A model generated the notes under the pieces. That model saw nothing but the letters and a program-made list of their open reading frames with translations, made no database searches and was not told where the DNA came from. The translations under genes and the position numbers were made by a program. Below are positions 6,825 to 16,823 of a DNA stretch of 64,000 nucleotides, in pieces (within the stretch, counting starts at the first letter, position 1; every line of letters starts with the position of its first letter). The DNA is from Bianquea renquensis. GTDB lineage: Bacteria > Bacillota > Clostridia > Lachnospirales > Bianqueaceae. The stretch spans positions 231,077-295,076 of the forward strand of contig NZ_JACRSQ010000002.1 of the NCBI RefSeq assembly GCF_014384895.1, in the 5' to 3' direction.

Positions 6825-9407
6825 TTGGCATTTTTAGAAAAGATTTTTGGTTCGCAGAGCGCCAAAGAGTTAAAGCGAATACAACCCCAGGTCGATGGAA
6901 TTTTAGCTTTGGAGCCCGATATGGAGAAGCTATCCGATGAGGAGCTTCGGGGCAAAACCATAGAATTCAAGGAGCGTCTTGACAAGGGAGAGACCTTGGA
7001 TGATCTGCTGGTGGAGGCTTACGCGGTCGTCCGGGAAGCGGCGCAGAGGACGCTGGGACAGAAGCATTTTCCGGTTCAGCTTTTAGGTGGAATCATTTTG
7101 CATCAGGGGCGCATTGCGGAGATGAAGACCGGAGAGGGTAAGACGCTGACGGCAACCCTGCCATCCTATTTGAACGCGTTGACCGGGGAGGGCGTACACG
7201 TGGTGACAGTCAACGACTACCTGGCAAGCCGTGACGCGGAATGGATGGGGCAGATCCATCGCTTCTTAGGACTGTCGGTTGGATGCATCCTCAATCCCAT
7301 GAATAATGACGAGCGGAGAGAGGCTTATGCCTGTGACATTACCTACGGTACGAACAATGAGTTTGGATTTGACTATCTTCGCGACAACATGGTGGTCTAT
7401 CAGAATAAAATGGTGCAGCGAGGACTAAAGTACGCCATCATTGATGAGGTGGACTCCATTTTGATCGATGAAGCCAGAACCCCCTTGATTATATCCGGGC
7501 GCAGCGGAAAATCCACCTCCCTGTATAAGCAGGCGGATATGCTGGCAGCGCGGATGAAGAAGGGCCGTATCATCGGGGAACAGACCAAGCTGGCGCAGCT
7601 GATGCAGGAGGAAATCCAGGAGGAAGGCGACTTCATCGTGGACGAGAAGGAGAAAGCTTGCAGCCTGACGGCGGATGGGGTGAAAAAGGTTGAGCAGTAT
7701 TTCGGCCTGTCCAATTTCAGTGACCCGGAAAATGCGGAGATCGCCCACCATGTGAACATCGCGCTGAAGGCGAGATATCTCATGTTCCGGGACCAGAACT
7801 ATGTGGTCAAGGATGGGCAGATTGTGATTGTCGATGAGTTCACGGGGCGTCTTATGCCAGGGCGCCGCTACTCCGACGGACTTCATCAGGCCATAGAAGC
7901 AAAAGAGAATGTGGAGGTCAAGCGGGAGAGCAAGACGCTGGCGACAATTACCTTCCAGAATTACTTCAATAAATATGAGAAGAAAGCCGGTATGACAGGT
8001 ACAGCGAAGACAGAGGAGAACGAGTTCCAACAGATCTACGGGATGGATGTGGTGGAGATCCCGCCCAATCGCCCTGTCGTCCGCATCGATCACCCGGATA
8101 TGGTCTTTAAAACGAAAAAAGAAAAATACAGAGCCGCTGTGGAGGATATCCAGGACAGCCATGAGAAAGGACAGCCGGTTTTGGTCGGCACGATCACCAT
8201 CGAGGACTCTGAGCTGTTGAGCAAGATGCTGAAGACGAAAGGGATTCCCCATAATGTCCTAAACGCCAAGTTCCACGAGCGGGAGGCGCAGGTGGTCGCG
8301 GAAGCGGGGCAGAAGGGCGCTGTGACCATCGCCACCAACATGGCCGGACGTGGTACAGATATCAAGCTGGGAGACGGTGTGGCGGAGCTGGGCGGACTGA
8401 AAATCATCGGCACGGAACGCCATGAGGCGCGCCGGATCGACAATCAGCTGCGCGGCCGTTCGGGACGGCAGGGAGATCCCGGCGAGTCGCGATTTTACGT
8501 GTCGATGGAAGATGACCTGATGCGGATCTTCGGCGGCGAGCGGATGACAAAAGTTCTGGAGACGTTCAAGATACCAGAGGACACACCCATCGAGGACAAA
8601 ACCTTCTCCAAGGCGATCGAAAAGGCACAGATGCGAGTTGAGGAAAATAACTTTGGCATACGCAAGCGCTTGCTGGAGTATGACCAGGTTATGAATGAGC
8701 AGCGGGAGATCATCTATGGAGAGCGCCGGAAGGTTTTGGAAGGCGATGATCTGCGAGATGAGATCATGCGAATGATCGAGGATGTTGTGGAGCGCAGCGT
8801 AGCGGAGGCGGTTGGCGAGGCGAAATATGCGGAGGAATGGAACTTCCGGCATCTTCGAGATGAATTGTGCTCCGTCATCCCCTTGACAGATCTGGATGTC
8901 GATCAGAAAGAGCTGGATAGCTTGACGCAGCAGGCGTATACAGAGCGCCTGACGGAAAAGGCGAAGGAACTGTATGAGGCCAAGGAGCAGGAGGTCCAGC
9001 CAGATCGCATGCGGGAAGTCGAGCGGATGATCCTGCTGCGTGTCGTGGACAATCGATGGATGGACCACATCGACATCATGGATCAGATGCGACAGGGAAT
9101 TGGACTGCAAGCCTATGCGCAAAAGAATCCGCTGGATGAGTATAAGTTCGTGGCGTATGATATGTTTGAGGAATTGAGCCAACATATTCAGGAGGACACG
9201 CTGCGGTTCTTATATCGGATTCGGATTCAGGAAAATCAAGAAGTCGAGCGCAAAGAGGTAGCGCAAAATGTGAGCACCAACAGGGGTGAGGACACATCCA
9301 AGGCGAAGAAGCCGGTCAAGCGCGCAGAGCCAAAGGTTGGACGCAACGATCCCTGCCCGTGCGGTAGTGGGAAAAAATACAAGAATTGTTGCGGGCGGGA
9401 CGCATAG
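6825..9407 (+). CDS. secA: Preprotein translocase ATPase SecA
   Basis: The motor ATPase that pushes unfolded precursors through SecYEG; 860 residues, a normal length. Walker A reads MKTGEGKTL, the DEAD-like Walker B is IDEVDSILIDEARTPL, and the second helicase domain has NMAGRGTDI and GRSGRQGDPGESRF. The C-terminus carries the SEC-C zinc motif CPCGSGKKYKNCC, which binds SecB or membranes in other species. The start is TTG at 6825 (MAFLEKIFG) nine bases after GGAGG; no better start is in frame. prfB follows after 58 bp and probably shares its transcript. Confidence 0.98.
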   Translation: MAFLEKIFGSQSAKELKRIQPQVDGILALEPDMEKLSDEELRGKTIEFKERLDKGETLDDLLVEAYAVVREAAQRTLGQKHFPVQLLGGIILHQGRIAEMKTGEGKTLTATLPSYLNALTGEGVHVVTVNDYLASRDAEWMGQIHRFLGLSVGCILNPMNNDERREAYACDITYGTNNEFGFDYLRDNMVVYQNKMVQRGLKYAIIDEVDSILIDEARTPLIISGRSGKSTSLYKQADMLAARMKKGRIIGEQTKLAQLMQEEIQEEGDFIVDEKEKACSLTADGVKKVEQYFGLSNFSDPENAEIAHHVNIALKARYLMFRDQNYVVKDGQIVIVDEFTGRLMPGRRYSDGLHQAIEAKENVEVKRESKTLATITFQNYFNKYEKKAGMTGTAKTEENEFQQIYGMDVVEIPPNRPVVRIDHPDMVFKTKKEKYRAAVEDIQDSHEKGQPVLVGTITIEDSELLSKMLKTKGIPHNVLNAKFHEREAQVVAEAGQKGAVTIATNMAGRGTDIKLGDGVAELGGLKIIGTERHEARRIDNQLRGRSGRQGDPGESRFYVSMEDDLMRIFGGERMTKVLETFKIPEDTPIEDKTFSKAIEKAQMRVEENNFGIRKRLLEYDQVMNEQREIIYGERRKVLEGDDLRDEIMRMIEDVVERSVAEAVGEAKYAEEWNFRHLRDELCSVIPLTDLDVDQKELDSLTQQAYTERLTEKAKELYEAKEQEVQPDRMREVERMILLRVVDNRWMDHIDIMDQMRQGIGLQAYAQKNPLDEYKFVAYDMFEELSQHIQEDTLRFLYRIRIQENQEVERKEVAQNVSTNRGEDTSKAKKPVKRAEPKVGRNDPCPCGSGKKYKNCCGRDA

Positions 9408-9465
9408 ACAAAACGTATGCGTTTGCGCTGTGGAACAAAACTTTACATCGGAAAGGGTGAGACAT

Positions 9466-10570
9466 GTGCTAGAGTTTGATGAGTACAAATTAGAGCTAGA
9501 AAAATATAAAGGCGCGGTAGAAGAACTGGGTGAGTCACTTTAACCTGGCTGCGCTGCGGTTAAAAGTAGAAGAATTGGACTTAAAGGCATCGGAACCGGA
9601 TTTCTGGAGCGATCCGGCGAAGAGCCAAAAGATTTTGCAGGAAGCCAGCGTTTATAAGAATAAGCTTCAAGGATACGAGGAAATGATGAGGGCTTATGAG
9701 GACGCGCAGGTCATGCTGGAGATGGCGGTGGAGGAAGATGATGCCTCAATGGAACCGGAGATCCGGCAGCAGATCGACGAGTTTATCCGCTGCTATGAGC
9801 AGCTTCGGATTCGCACTCTGCTTTCAGGGGAGTTTGACGCGGGCAATGCAATCATAACCCTTCACGCTGGCGCTGGTGGCACAGAGGCCTGCGATTGGAA
9901 TGAGATGCTTTTTCGGATGTATACCCGCTGGGCGGAGAAAAAGGGGTATAAGGTTGAGATCTTGGACTATCTGGACGGAGAGGAAGCGGGCTGTAAATCA
10001 GTGACCATGCAGATTTCAGGGGAGAATGCTTTTGGCTATCTCAAGTCTGAGAAGGGAGTTCACCGGCTTGTCCGTATTTCACCCTTTGATTCGTCGGGAC
10101 GCCGTCACACGTCCTTTGCATCCTGCGACGTAATGCCGGAACTCAGCGATGATATCGAAGTGGAGATCAATATGGATGATCTGCGCATTGACACGTATCG
10201 CTCAAGTGGGGCTGGCGGCCAGCACGTCAATAAGACGGATTCGGCCATCCGAATCACCCATCTGCCCACGGGAATCGTGGTCCAGTGTCAGAACGAACGG
10301 TCCCAATTCCAGAACAAAGATAAGGCTATGATGATGCTCAAGGCCAAGCTATATGAGGTTGAGCGGGAAAAACAGATGGAGAAACTTTCCGATATCCGAG
10401 GCGAGGTCAAGGAGATCGGCTGGGGCAGTCAGATTCGATCCTATGTATTCCATCCGTACAGCATGGTGAAGGATCACCGGACCAACGAGGAAACGGGAAA
10501 CATTCAGGCGGTTATGGACGGGGATCTGGACGCGTTCATGAACGCGTATCTCGTGTGGCTGAGCAAATAA
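9466..10570 (+). CDS. prfB: Peptide chain release factor 2 with programmed +1 frameshift
   Basis: RF2 ends translation at UGA and UAA codons. The first 25 codons start at GTG 9466 (LEFDEYKLELEKY, eight bases after AAAGGG) and reach CTT TAA C at 9538-9544. A +1 slip on CTT gives LGESL-NLAALRLK and continues in frame to 10570, about 367 residues, the normal RF2 size. GGTGA four bases upstream of CTT can act as the stimulatory Shine-Dalgarno element. The stop-recognition tripeptide SPF (RISPFDSSG) and the catalytic GGQ (GAGGQHVNK) are present. The in-frame stop is UAA, not the usual UGA, so autoregulation would respond to both RF1 and RF2. Confidence 0.95.
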
Positions 10571-10578
10571 TCAAAGAG

Positions 10579-10608
10579 GGCGAGGGGAGAAATCTCCACG
10601 CCTTTTTT
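10579..10608 (+). terminator. Rho-independent terminator of secA-prfB
   Basis: Interrupted stem GGCG...GGAGA-aa-TCTCC...GCC followed by six T. Confidence 0.88.
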
Positions 10609-10613
10609 AGACC

Positions 10614-10642
10614 TTGCTATTTATTCCCCAAGCAGGTATAAT
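10614..10642 (+). promoter_or_regulatory. Sigma-A promoter
   Basis: TTGCTA (10614-10619), 17-bp spacer, TATAAT (10637-10642). It drives the lipoprotein hydrolase gene and probably dnaE. Confidence 0.8.
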
Positions 10643-10679
10643 AAACGGTAGACTGGAGTGGACAGAAAGGATGTTCGAT

Positions 10680-12101
10680 ATGAGAAAATTGGCGAAACGA
10701 AGTGTTGCGTCAGCAGTAGTTTTGCTGCTTGCCGTTCTTGCAACCGCTTGCGGCAGAGTTGCTGTAGGCGGCGTTGCCGTCAGCCAGATGACGGAGGATC
10801 AGAAGGCGCAGGCGAAGCAGAATTTCGAGCAGGCGACGGGGGTTATGATGGACGGGACGTACAATGACCTACAGACTATGACGCCGGTTACGCTGAAGAA
10901 GGAAGATATGATCGATTTAAGCCCTCAGTGGGAGGAATATGAAAGCTATGTTGCGGAGTATGGTCCCCTGACGAAGGCTAAGTTTGAAGAGGCCTACGTA
11001 TATGGCACCGACTGGGTCACCACAGGCCGGCTGACCTTCGAAAATGGAGTCAGAGAGTTGAGCATCAAATTCAACAAAAAAGGGCAATTGCTGGATTTGT
11101 TCTTCTATACGCCGGCGGATATAGATGAAGAAACGTACACACTTCCGGAGTCTGTCGAAGAGTTCGATATCGTTTTGGGGGAGGATTCCCAATACCCAAT
11201 CGACGGAAAGCTGACGGTTCCCAAAAATGCCGGGGACATGGAAAGCCTAGCGGGCGTCGTCCTGGTTGGCGGCGTTGGCGCCAACGACATGGATATGTCA
11301 GGGGGCAACACGAAAGCCTATCGGGATATCGCCTGGGGACTGGCGGAGAGAGGAATCGCGGTACTTCGATTTAACAAGCGAGTTAACCAGTATCCGGAAG
11401 CGTGGGACCTGGAAAACCCCATTGCGGAAAATTTGACGGTGGATTTCGAGATCGTGGAGGATGCTGTCAAAGCGTCGGAGTATCTGAAGGGACTCCCATA
11501 TGTCGATGCGGATCAGGTGTATCTGTTGGGGCATACTACGGGAGGAATCTTGGCACCCAGGATTGACCAGGCTGGCGGAGATTTTGCGGGATATATTATG
11601 TTGGCAACCACGTCAAGACCGTGGTATCAGGCTGCCTACGATCAGATCTTGAACTATGGCCTGGCGGGCCTGACGGACGACCAGCTTCAGATTATGATCA
11701 GCATGAAGAGCGATGAGAAGAAGCGGATTGAGAAGAAATTGGATACCATGGATGAGGAAGAGTTGCTGGAGGACAATCTTCTCGGAATGCCGGCCATCTA
11801 CTGGAAAGATATGAATTCCATGGACTATACGCAGATGCTGATTGATGAGCAAAAACCTGTCTTATTCCTTCAGGGGGAGGAAGACTATCAGATCATTGCG
11901 GAGGTGGACTTTGAGCAATGGAAAGAAGTCATGAAGGACTGTGATTTCGCGCAGTTCAAGAGCTATCCGGAGTTAAATCATTTGTTTGTCAAGTCGGAGG
12001 GATGCTATAAAGGCAGTGCGAAGGAATATGATATTCCCAATCATGTCCCAGAGGAGGTCATGTCGGACATCGCCGCGTTTATTGAGGAAAATGGAAAATA
12101 A
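10680..12101 (+). CDS. Lipoprotein with DUF3887-like and alpha/beta-hydrolase domains
   Basis: A 473-residue surface lipoprotein. The signal peptide has a basic start and a hydrophobic core ending LATAC, with lipidated Cys24. Residues about 40-145 resemble DUF3887. The rest is an alpha/beta-hydrolase fold: GVVLVGGVGAND (oxyanion loop), GHTTGG at the nucleophile elbow, an acidic residue in LQGEEDYQI and the terminal histidine in ELNHLF. The elbow carries Thr286 where family members have Ser (GHSxGG). ATG 10680 lies nine bases after AAAGG; an ATG at 10671 touches that site. Substrate is unknown. dnaE follows after 29 bp. Confidence 0.85.
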   Translation: MRKLAKRSVASAVVLLLAVLATACGRVAVGGVAVSQMTEDQKAQAKQNFEQATGVMMDGTYNDLQTMTPVTLKKEDMIDLSPQWEEYESYVAEYGPLTKAKFEEAYVYGTDWVTTGRLTFENGVRELSIKFNKKGQLLDLFFYTPADIDEETYTLPESVEEFDIVLGEDSQYPIDGKLTVPKNAGDMESLAGVVLVGGVGANDMDMSGGNTKAYRDIAWGLAERGIAVLRFNKRVNQYPEAWDLENPIAENLTVDFEIVEDAVKASEYLKGLPYVDADQVYLLGHTTGGILAPRIDQAGGDFAGYIMLATTSRPWYQAAYDQILNYGLAGLTDDQLQIMISMKSDEKKRIEKKLDTMDEEELLEDNLLGMPAIYWKDMNSMDYTQMLIDEQKPVLFLQGEEDYQIIAEVDFEQWKEVMKDCDFAQFKSYPELNHLFVKSEGCYKGSAKEYDIPNHVPEEVMSDIAAFIEENGK

Positions 12102-12130
12102 ACCGAAAGATCGGAGGAGGAGAGGCGGCT

Positions 12131-15100
12131 GTGGATACGCCATCATTTGCCCATTTACATGTGCACACGGAATACAGCCTGCTGGATGGGTCGTCTAAGA
12201 TTAAAGAGCTGGTGCATTACGCGAAGGAATTAGGGATGGACAGTTTGGCCATCACGGATCACGGCGTTATGTACGGTGTCATTGATTTCTATAAGGCTTG
12301 CCGCGACGAAGGAATTCACCCAGTTATTGGCTGCGAGGTCTATGTGGCAGAGAAGAGCCGCTTTCAGAAGGAGGGGCGTTCCGATGCGGAGTACTACCAT
12401 CTCGTACTGCTGGCGGAGACGCAGGCAGGCTATCAGAATCTGATCAAGCTTGTCTCTCTGGGATTTACAGAGGGGTTTTACTACAAGCCGAGGGTGGATC
12501 TGGAACTTTTACGGGAATACCATGAAGGGCTGATCGCTCTCAGCGCTTGTCTGGCAGGCGTCGTGGCTCGACCTCTGTTGGATGTGTCCTACGAGAAAGC
12601 GAAAGAGACAGCCTTGCTCTATCAGGAAATTTTTGGAGAGGGCAATTTCTTCTTGGAGCTGCAGGATCATGGCATAGCGGACCAGACCACGGTAAATCAG
12701 GGATTGATCCGTATGAGCCAGGAGACGGGGATTGGCCTGGTTGCCACCAATGACGTCCACTATACCTATGAGGAGGACCGCCCAGCCCACGATATCCTAT
12801 TATGCATACAGACGAATAAAAAAGTGGATGATGCAGACCGCATGCGGTATGAGGGCGGTTTCTACCTAAAATCGCCGGAGGAAATGGCGCAGCTATTTCC
12901 CTATGCGAAGGAGGCATTGCTCAATACCGAGGCGATTGCAAAGCGCTGTCAGGTGGAGTTTACCTTCCACGAATTAAAGCTGCCAGCCTACGACGTGCCA
13001 TCGGAATTTACCCCGGAGGAATATCTGCGCCATCTGTGTGAGAAGGGGCTGAAGGAACGGTATCCCCAGGAAACACCGGAGATCCGCCAGCGGCTGGAGT
13101 ATGAGCTGAACACCATTATCAGTATGGGGTATGTGGACTATTTTCTGATCGTCTGGGATTTTATTAATTTTGCAAGGACCCATGGCATTATGGTAGGCCC
13201 GGGGCGAGGCTCCGGCGCAGGTAGCATCGTAGCGTATTGCCTGCACATCACCAATATCAATCCGCTGAGCTATCAGCTGATTTTCGAGCGCTTCCTCAAC
13301 CCGGAGCGGATCAGTATGCCGGACATCGATGTGGATTTCTGCTACCGGCGCCGTCAAGAAGTGATTGACTATGTGGTGGAGAAATACGGGGAAGACCGGG
13401 TTGCGCAGATCATCACCTTCGGCACCATGGCGGCCCGGCTAGTCATCCGGGACGTGGGCCGCGCATTGGATATGACCTACGCGGAGGTGGACAAGATTGC
13501 GAAGATGATTCCCTTTGCACTTGGAATGACCATCGACAAGGCGCTAACCATGAATCCGGAGTTGGCCTCGGCGTATGAGTCCGATGAGAAGATTCGATAT
13601 CTCATTGACATGTCGAAACGGCTGGAAGGTCTCCCGCGCCATTCATCAACCCACGCGGCAGGCGTTGTGATCTCAAAAGCGCCTGTGGTGGAGTATGTGC
13701 CCGTCAGCGCCAACGATGGCGTCGTCACAACCCAGTTTACCATGAACACGCTGGAAGAGCTGGGCCTGCTCAAGATGGATTTTCTCGGCCTTCGGACCTT
13801 GACAGTGATTCAGGATGCCATCGATATGGTCAAAGAGACGGAGCAGATAACCATCGACGTGGATACCATGCCCATGGACGATGAAGCAGTCTATCAGATG
13901 ATCTCTGCCGGCAAAACCGACGGTGTGTTTCAGCTTGAAAGCGCGGGTATGACGGCGTTCATGCGGGAGTTAAAACCAGAGAATCTGGAGGATATCATCG
14001 CGGGGATCTCCCTGTATCGCCCTGGTCCCATGGAATTCATTCCGAAATATGTGAAGGGAAAGCGGGAGTCCTCCTCGATCCAGTATACGGCTCCCCAGCT
14101 GGAGCCCATATTGAAGACAACCTATGGCTGTATCGTCTATCAAGAACAGGTGATGCAGATCGTGCGAGATTTGGCGGGGTATACCATGGGGCGAAGCGAT
14201 CTAGTGCGGCGGGCTATGTCCAAGAAAAAAGCCGATGTGATGGCAAAAGAACGCCAGAATTTTGTCTTCGGAAATGAGGAGGAGGGCATACCCGGCTGTA
14301 TCGCCAACGGGATTCCCCAGCAGGTGGCGGAGACAATTTTTGATGAGATGACGGACTTTGCCAAATATGCCTTCAACAAATCCCATGCGGCTGCTTACGC
14401 CGTCGTGGCGTATCAAACCGCATGGCTGAAATATCACTACCCGGTGGAGTTCATGGCGGCCTTGCTGACCTCCGTCATCGATCATTCTGGCAAGGTATCC
14501 GCTTACATCCAGAGCTGTCGGGCTATGGAGATTGCCATTTTGCCACCGGATATCAATGAGGGATACAGTGGATTTTCCGTATCGTGCAAAGATGGCGTGA
14601 AGGCGATCCGGTATGGTTTGTCATCGGTCAAGAATGTTGGGCATTCCCTGATTGACAGTATGGTGGAAGAGCGGAAAAAGAATGGACCCTTCCGCAGCCT
14701 AATGGACTTTTGCCAACGGATGCAGGATTTTGAGCTGAATAAGCGGGCGCTGGAGAATCTCATCAAGGCGGGGGCATTTGATTCCCTGGGGGGATTCCGT
14801 AGCCAATATATTCAGATCTACCAAACAGTCATGGCTGGAGCGGCGCAGTGGAAAAAAGCGCAGATCAGTGGCCAGATCGATCTATTTGGATTGGAGATGC
14901 CGGAAGGAAAATCGGAGCAGGAGGAGAGAGATCCGCTGCCGGACATGCAGGAATTTCCAGATTCCCTGAAGCTTTCCTACGAGAAAGAAGTTTTAGGGCT
15001 GTACTTGACGGGGCATCCTTTAGCGGAGGTGGAGGACAGCTGGCGCGCAAACGTAACGAATTTTGCATCGGATTTTAAGCTCCAGGAGACTGTGGATGGG

Positions 15101-15718
15101 GAGGAGCTGACCTTTGATGAAGAAACTTCCACCGCGCTGGTGGACGGCCAGGAGGTTGTGATTGGCGGAATTATCATGGGAAAAACCGTCAAGGCTACGA
15201 AGAATAATAAGATGATGGCGTTTATCTCCCTAGAAGATCTGTACGGGACAGTGGAGGTTCTGGTCTTTCCCAACGACTACGAACAGTATAGGACCTTTCT
15301 GGAGGAAGACCAGAAGATCTATGTCCGAGGGCGAGTCAGCGTATCGGAAGAGGAGGATTCCAAACTAATCTGCCAGCAGATTGTTCCTTTCGGACAGGAA
15401 GAGGGATTGGGGCATAGGCATCCACGGAGAAGGCAGCAGGCGGAGGAAGCTCCCAAGAATCCTCTGCTCTGGCTCCGCTTTGCTACAGAACAGGACTGGC
15501 TGCAAAAACAGACTCTGGTGTGCCAGATTTTGGAGGAATTTCCTGGACCGGTACCGGTGCGGATTTATCTGCAAACGGAGAAAAAGAAAATGCAGGCGCG
15601 ATTTGGCGTCTCACAGAGTTTTCGGCTGCTGCAAAGTCTTCGGGGTGCGCTTGGCGAATCAAATGTAGCATTGACAGAGTCGAAGGGGGAGCGGAAAGAT
15701 TTTGTGCAGAGCTATTGA
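12131..15718 (+). CDS. dnaE: DNA polymerase III subunit alpha (DnaE)
   Basis: Replicative C-family polymerase of the DnaE type, about 1195 residues. The N-terminal PHP domain begins HLHVHTEYSLLDG with ITDHGVM; the palm has GPGRGSGAGS and the catalytic aspartates in MPDIDVDF, with KMDFLGLR as the third acidic motif. Fingers, a helix-hairpin-helix region and a C-terminal OB fold (VEVLVFPNDYEQY) follow. Clostridia usually carry PolC as well, so this is probably the second, lagging-strand or primer-extension polymerase. The start is GTG 12131, about nine bases after GGAGGAGGAG. Upstream is the lipoprotein gene, downstream pfkA. Confidence 0.97.
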   Translation: MDTPSFAHLHVHTEYSLLDGSSKIKELVHYAKELGMDSLAITDHGVMYGVIDFYKACRDEGIHPVIGCEVYVAEKSRFQKEGRSDAEYYHLVLLAETQAGYQNLIKLVSLGFTEGFYYKPRVDLELLREYHEGLIALSACLAGVVARPLLDVSYEKAKETALLYQEIFGEGNFFLELQDHGIADQTTVNQGLIRMSQETGIGLVATNDVHYTYEEDRPAHDILLCIQTNKKVDDADRMRYEGGFYLKSPEEMAQLFPYAKEALLNTEAIAKRCQVEFTFHELKLPAYDVPSEFTPEEYLRHLCEKGLKERYPQETPEIRQRLEYELNTIISMGYVDYFLIVWDFINFARTHGIMVGPGRGSGAGSIVAYCLHITNINPLSYQLIFERFLNPERISMPDIDVDFCYRRRQEVIDYVVEKYGEDRVAQIITFGTMAARLVIRDVGRALDMTYAEVDKIAKMIPFALGMTIDKALTMNPELASAYESDEKIRYLIDMSKRLEGLPRHSSTHAAGVVISKAPVVEYVPVSANDGVVTTQFTMNTLEELGLLKMDFLGLRTLTVIQDAIDMVKETEQITIDVDTMPMDDEAVYQMISAGKTDGVFQLESAGMTAFMRELKPENLEDIIAGISLYRPGPMEFIPKYVKGKRESSSIQYTAPQLEPILKTTYGCIVYQEQVMQIVRDLAGYTMGRSDLVRRAMSKKKADVMAKERQNFVFGNEEEGIPGCIANGIPQQVAETIFDEMTDFAKYAFNKSHAAAYAVVAYQTAWLKYHYPVEFMAALLTSVIDHSGKVSAYIQSCRAMEIAILPPDINEGYSGFSVSCKDGVKAIRYGLSSVKNVGHSLIDSMVEERKKNGPFRSLMDFCQRMQDFELNKRALENLIKAGAFDSLGGFRSQYIQIYQTVMAGAAQWKKAQISGQIDLFGLEMPEGKSEQEERDPLPDMQEFPDSLKLSYEKEVLGLYLTGHPLAEVEDSWRANVTNFASDFKLQETVDGEELTFDEETSTALVDGQEVVIGGIIMGKTVKATKNNKMMAFISLEDLYGTVEVLVFPNDYEQYRTFLEEDQKIYVRGRVSVSEEEDSKLICQQIVPFGQEEGLGHRHPRRRQQAEEAPKNPLLWLRFATEQDWLQKQTLVCQILEEFPGPVPVRIYLQTEKKKMQARFGVSQSFRLLQSLRGALGESNVALTESKGERKDFVQSY

Positions 15719-15743
15719 AATTTTTGGCCGTTTAGGGTACAAT
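15715..15743 (+). promoter_or_regulatory. Sigma-A promoter of pfkA
   Basis: TTGAAA (15715-15720, overlapping the dnaE stop), 17-bp spacer, TACAAT (15738-15743). Confidence 0.8.
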
Positions 15744-15789
15744 ATCACAGGAGTCTATTTTTTACGTGAGTTTAGGAGGAACATCTGAA

Positions 15790-16770
15790 ATGGATAAACA
15801 GATACGCACCATAGGAGTCTTGACTAGCGGTGGCGACGCGCAGGGAATGAATGCATGCATTCGCGCCGTGACAAGGAGCGCGCTGAATAAAGGAATTCGT
15901 GTCATGGGTATCCGTAAGGGATACAATGGCTTGCTGCGGGGAGACATTGTGGAGATGACAGCTGGAAGCGTCGCTGACATTATTCACAGAGGCGGTACGA
16001 TCTTATACACGGCGCGATGCCCAGAATTTTTGGAGCCGGATAATCAAAAGCGCGCCTCCGAGATGTGTAAGGTTTTCGGGATTGATGGCCTTGTCGTCAT
16101 CGGCGGGGACGGATCTTTCCGCGGAGCTAAGGATGTGTCCAAGTTTGGAATCAACGTGGTGGGAATTCCGGGAACGATTGATTTGGATATCGCGTGCACG
16201 GATTACACCATCGGATTCGACAGCGCTGTCAATGTTGTCATGGATGCCATCTCACGTTTGCGGGATACGTCTGCATCCCACGAGCGCTGTAGCGTTGTCG
16301 AAGTCATGGGCCGCCATTGCGGGGAGATCGCTCTGTGGGCAGGCCTGGCCACAGGCGCAGACGCCATTATGATCCCGGAAGACAAGGAGTCCGCCGATTT
16401 TGAGAGGGTGGTGCGGATTATCCTCGAGAATCGCGCGCGAGGGAAAAATCATAATATTATCATTGTATCCGAGGGCGTCGGTGGAAGCCAGGAGCTGGCA
16501 AAGAGGATTCACGAGGTGACGGGAATCGATTCGCGGACCACGATTCTGGGGCATATACAGCGGGGAGGACGTCCCACGGCTTTGGATGTCAAGCATGCGT
16601 CTATGATGGGTGTATACGCGGTGGAGCTCTTAGCGAAGGGGGAGACGGATCGGGTGGTCGCCTATAAGAATGGACAATACGTAGATTATGATATTGACGA
16701 GGCGTTGGCCATGCATCGGGATGTCTCCATGGATATCTGGAAAGCCAATGTCGACATTTCAACGTATTGA
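15790..16770 (+). CDS. pfkA: 6-phosphofructokinase
   Basis: Phosphorylates fructose 6-phosphate to the 1,6-bisphosphate in glycolysis; 326 residues, tetrameric bacterial length. The N-terminus reads TSGGDAQGMNACIRAV, and GGDGSFRGA carries Gly-Ser at the position that marks ATP rather than pyrophosphate use. The catalytic loop is GTIDLDI, with Leu where most enzymes have Asn (GTIDNDI); the base aspartate is kept. MGRHCG matches the MGR substrate motif. I chose ATG 15790, eight bases after AGGAGGA, over the GTG at 15766. The gene has its own promoter after dnaE, an order common in Firmicutes. Confidence 0.95.
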   Translation: MDKQIRTIGVLTSGGDAQGMNACIRAVTRSALNKGIRVMGIRKGYNGLLRGDIVEMTAGSVADIIHRGGTILYTARCPEFLEPDNQKRASEMCKVFGIDGLVVIGGDGSFRGAKDVSKFGINVVGIPGTIDLDIACTDYTIGFDSAVNVVMDAISRLRDTSASHERCSVVEVMGRHCGEIALWAGLATGADAIMIPEDKESADFERVVRIILENRARGKNHNIIIVSEGVGGSQELAKRIHEVTGIDSRTTILGHIQRGGRPTALDVKHASMMGVYAVELLAKGETDRVVAYKNGQYVDYDIDEALAMHRDVSMDIWKANVDISTY

Positions 16771-16823
16771 GATGCATATGGAAGATGAGACTGGAGAATC
16801 TAATGGGAAAGGAGGTTAAGTAC

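Noticed and set aside
8259..9185. 308-codon minus-strand frame opposite secA
   Set aside because: It is antisense to conserved secA sequence and has no family features.
9541..9543. prfB as a frameshifted pseudogene or sequencing error
   Set aside because: The slip site, upstream Shine-Dalgarno-like element and normal joined length fit the known programmed frameshift of RF2.
15790..16770. Pyrophosphate-dependent phosphofructokinase
   Set aside because: The GGDGS motif has Gly at the position that is Asp in pyrophosphate-dependent enzymes.
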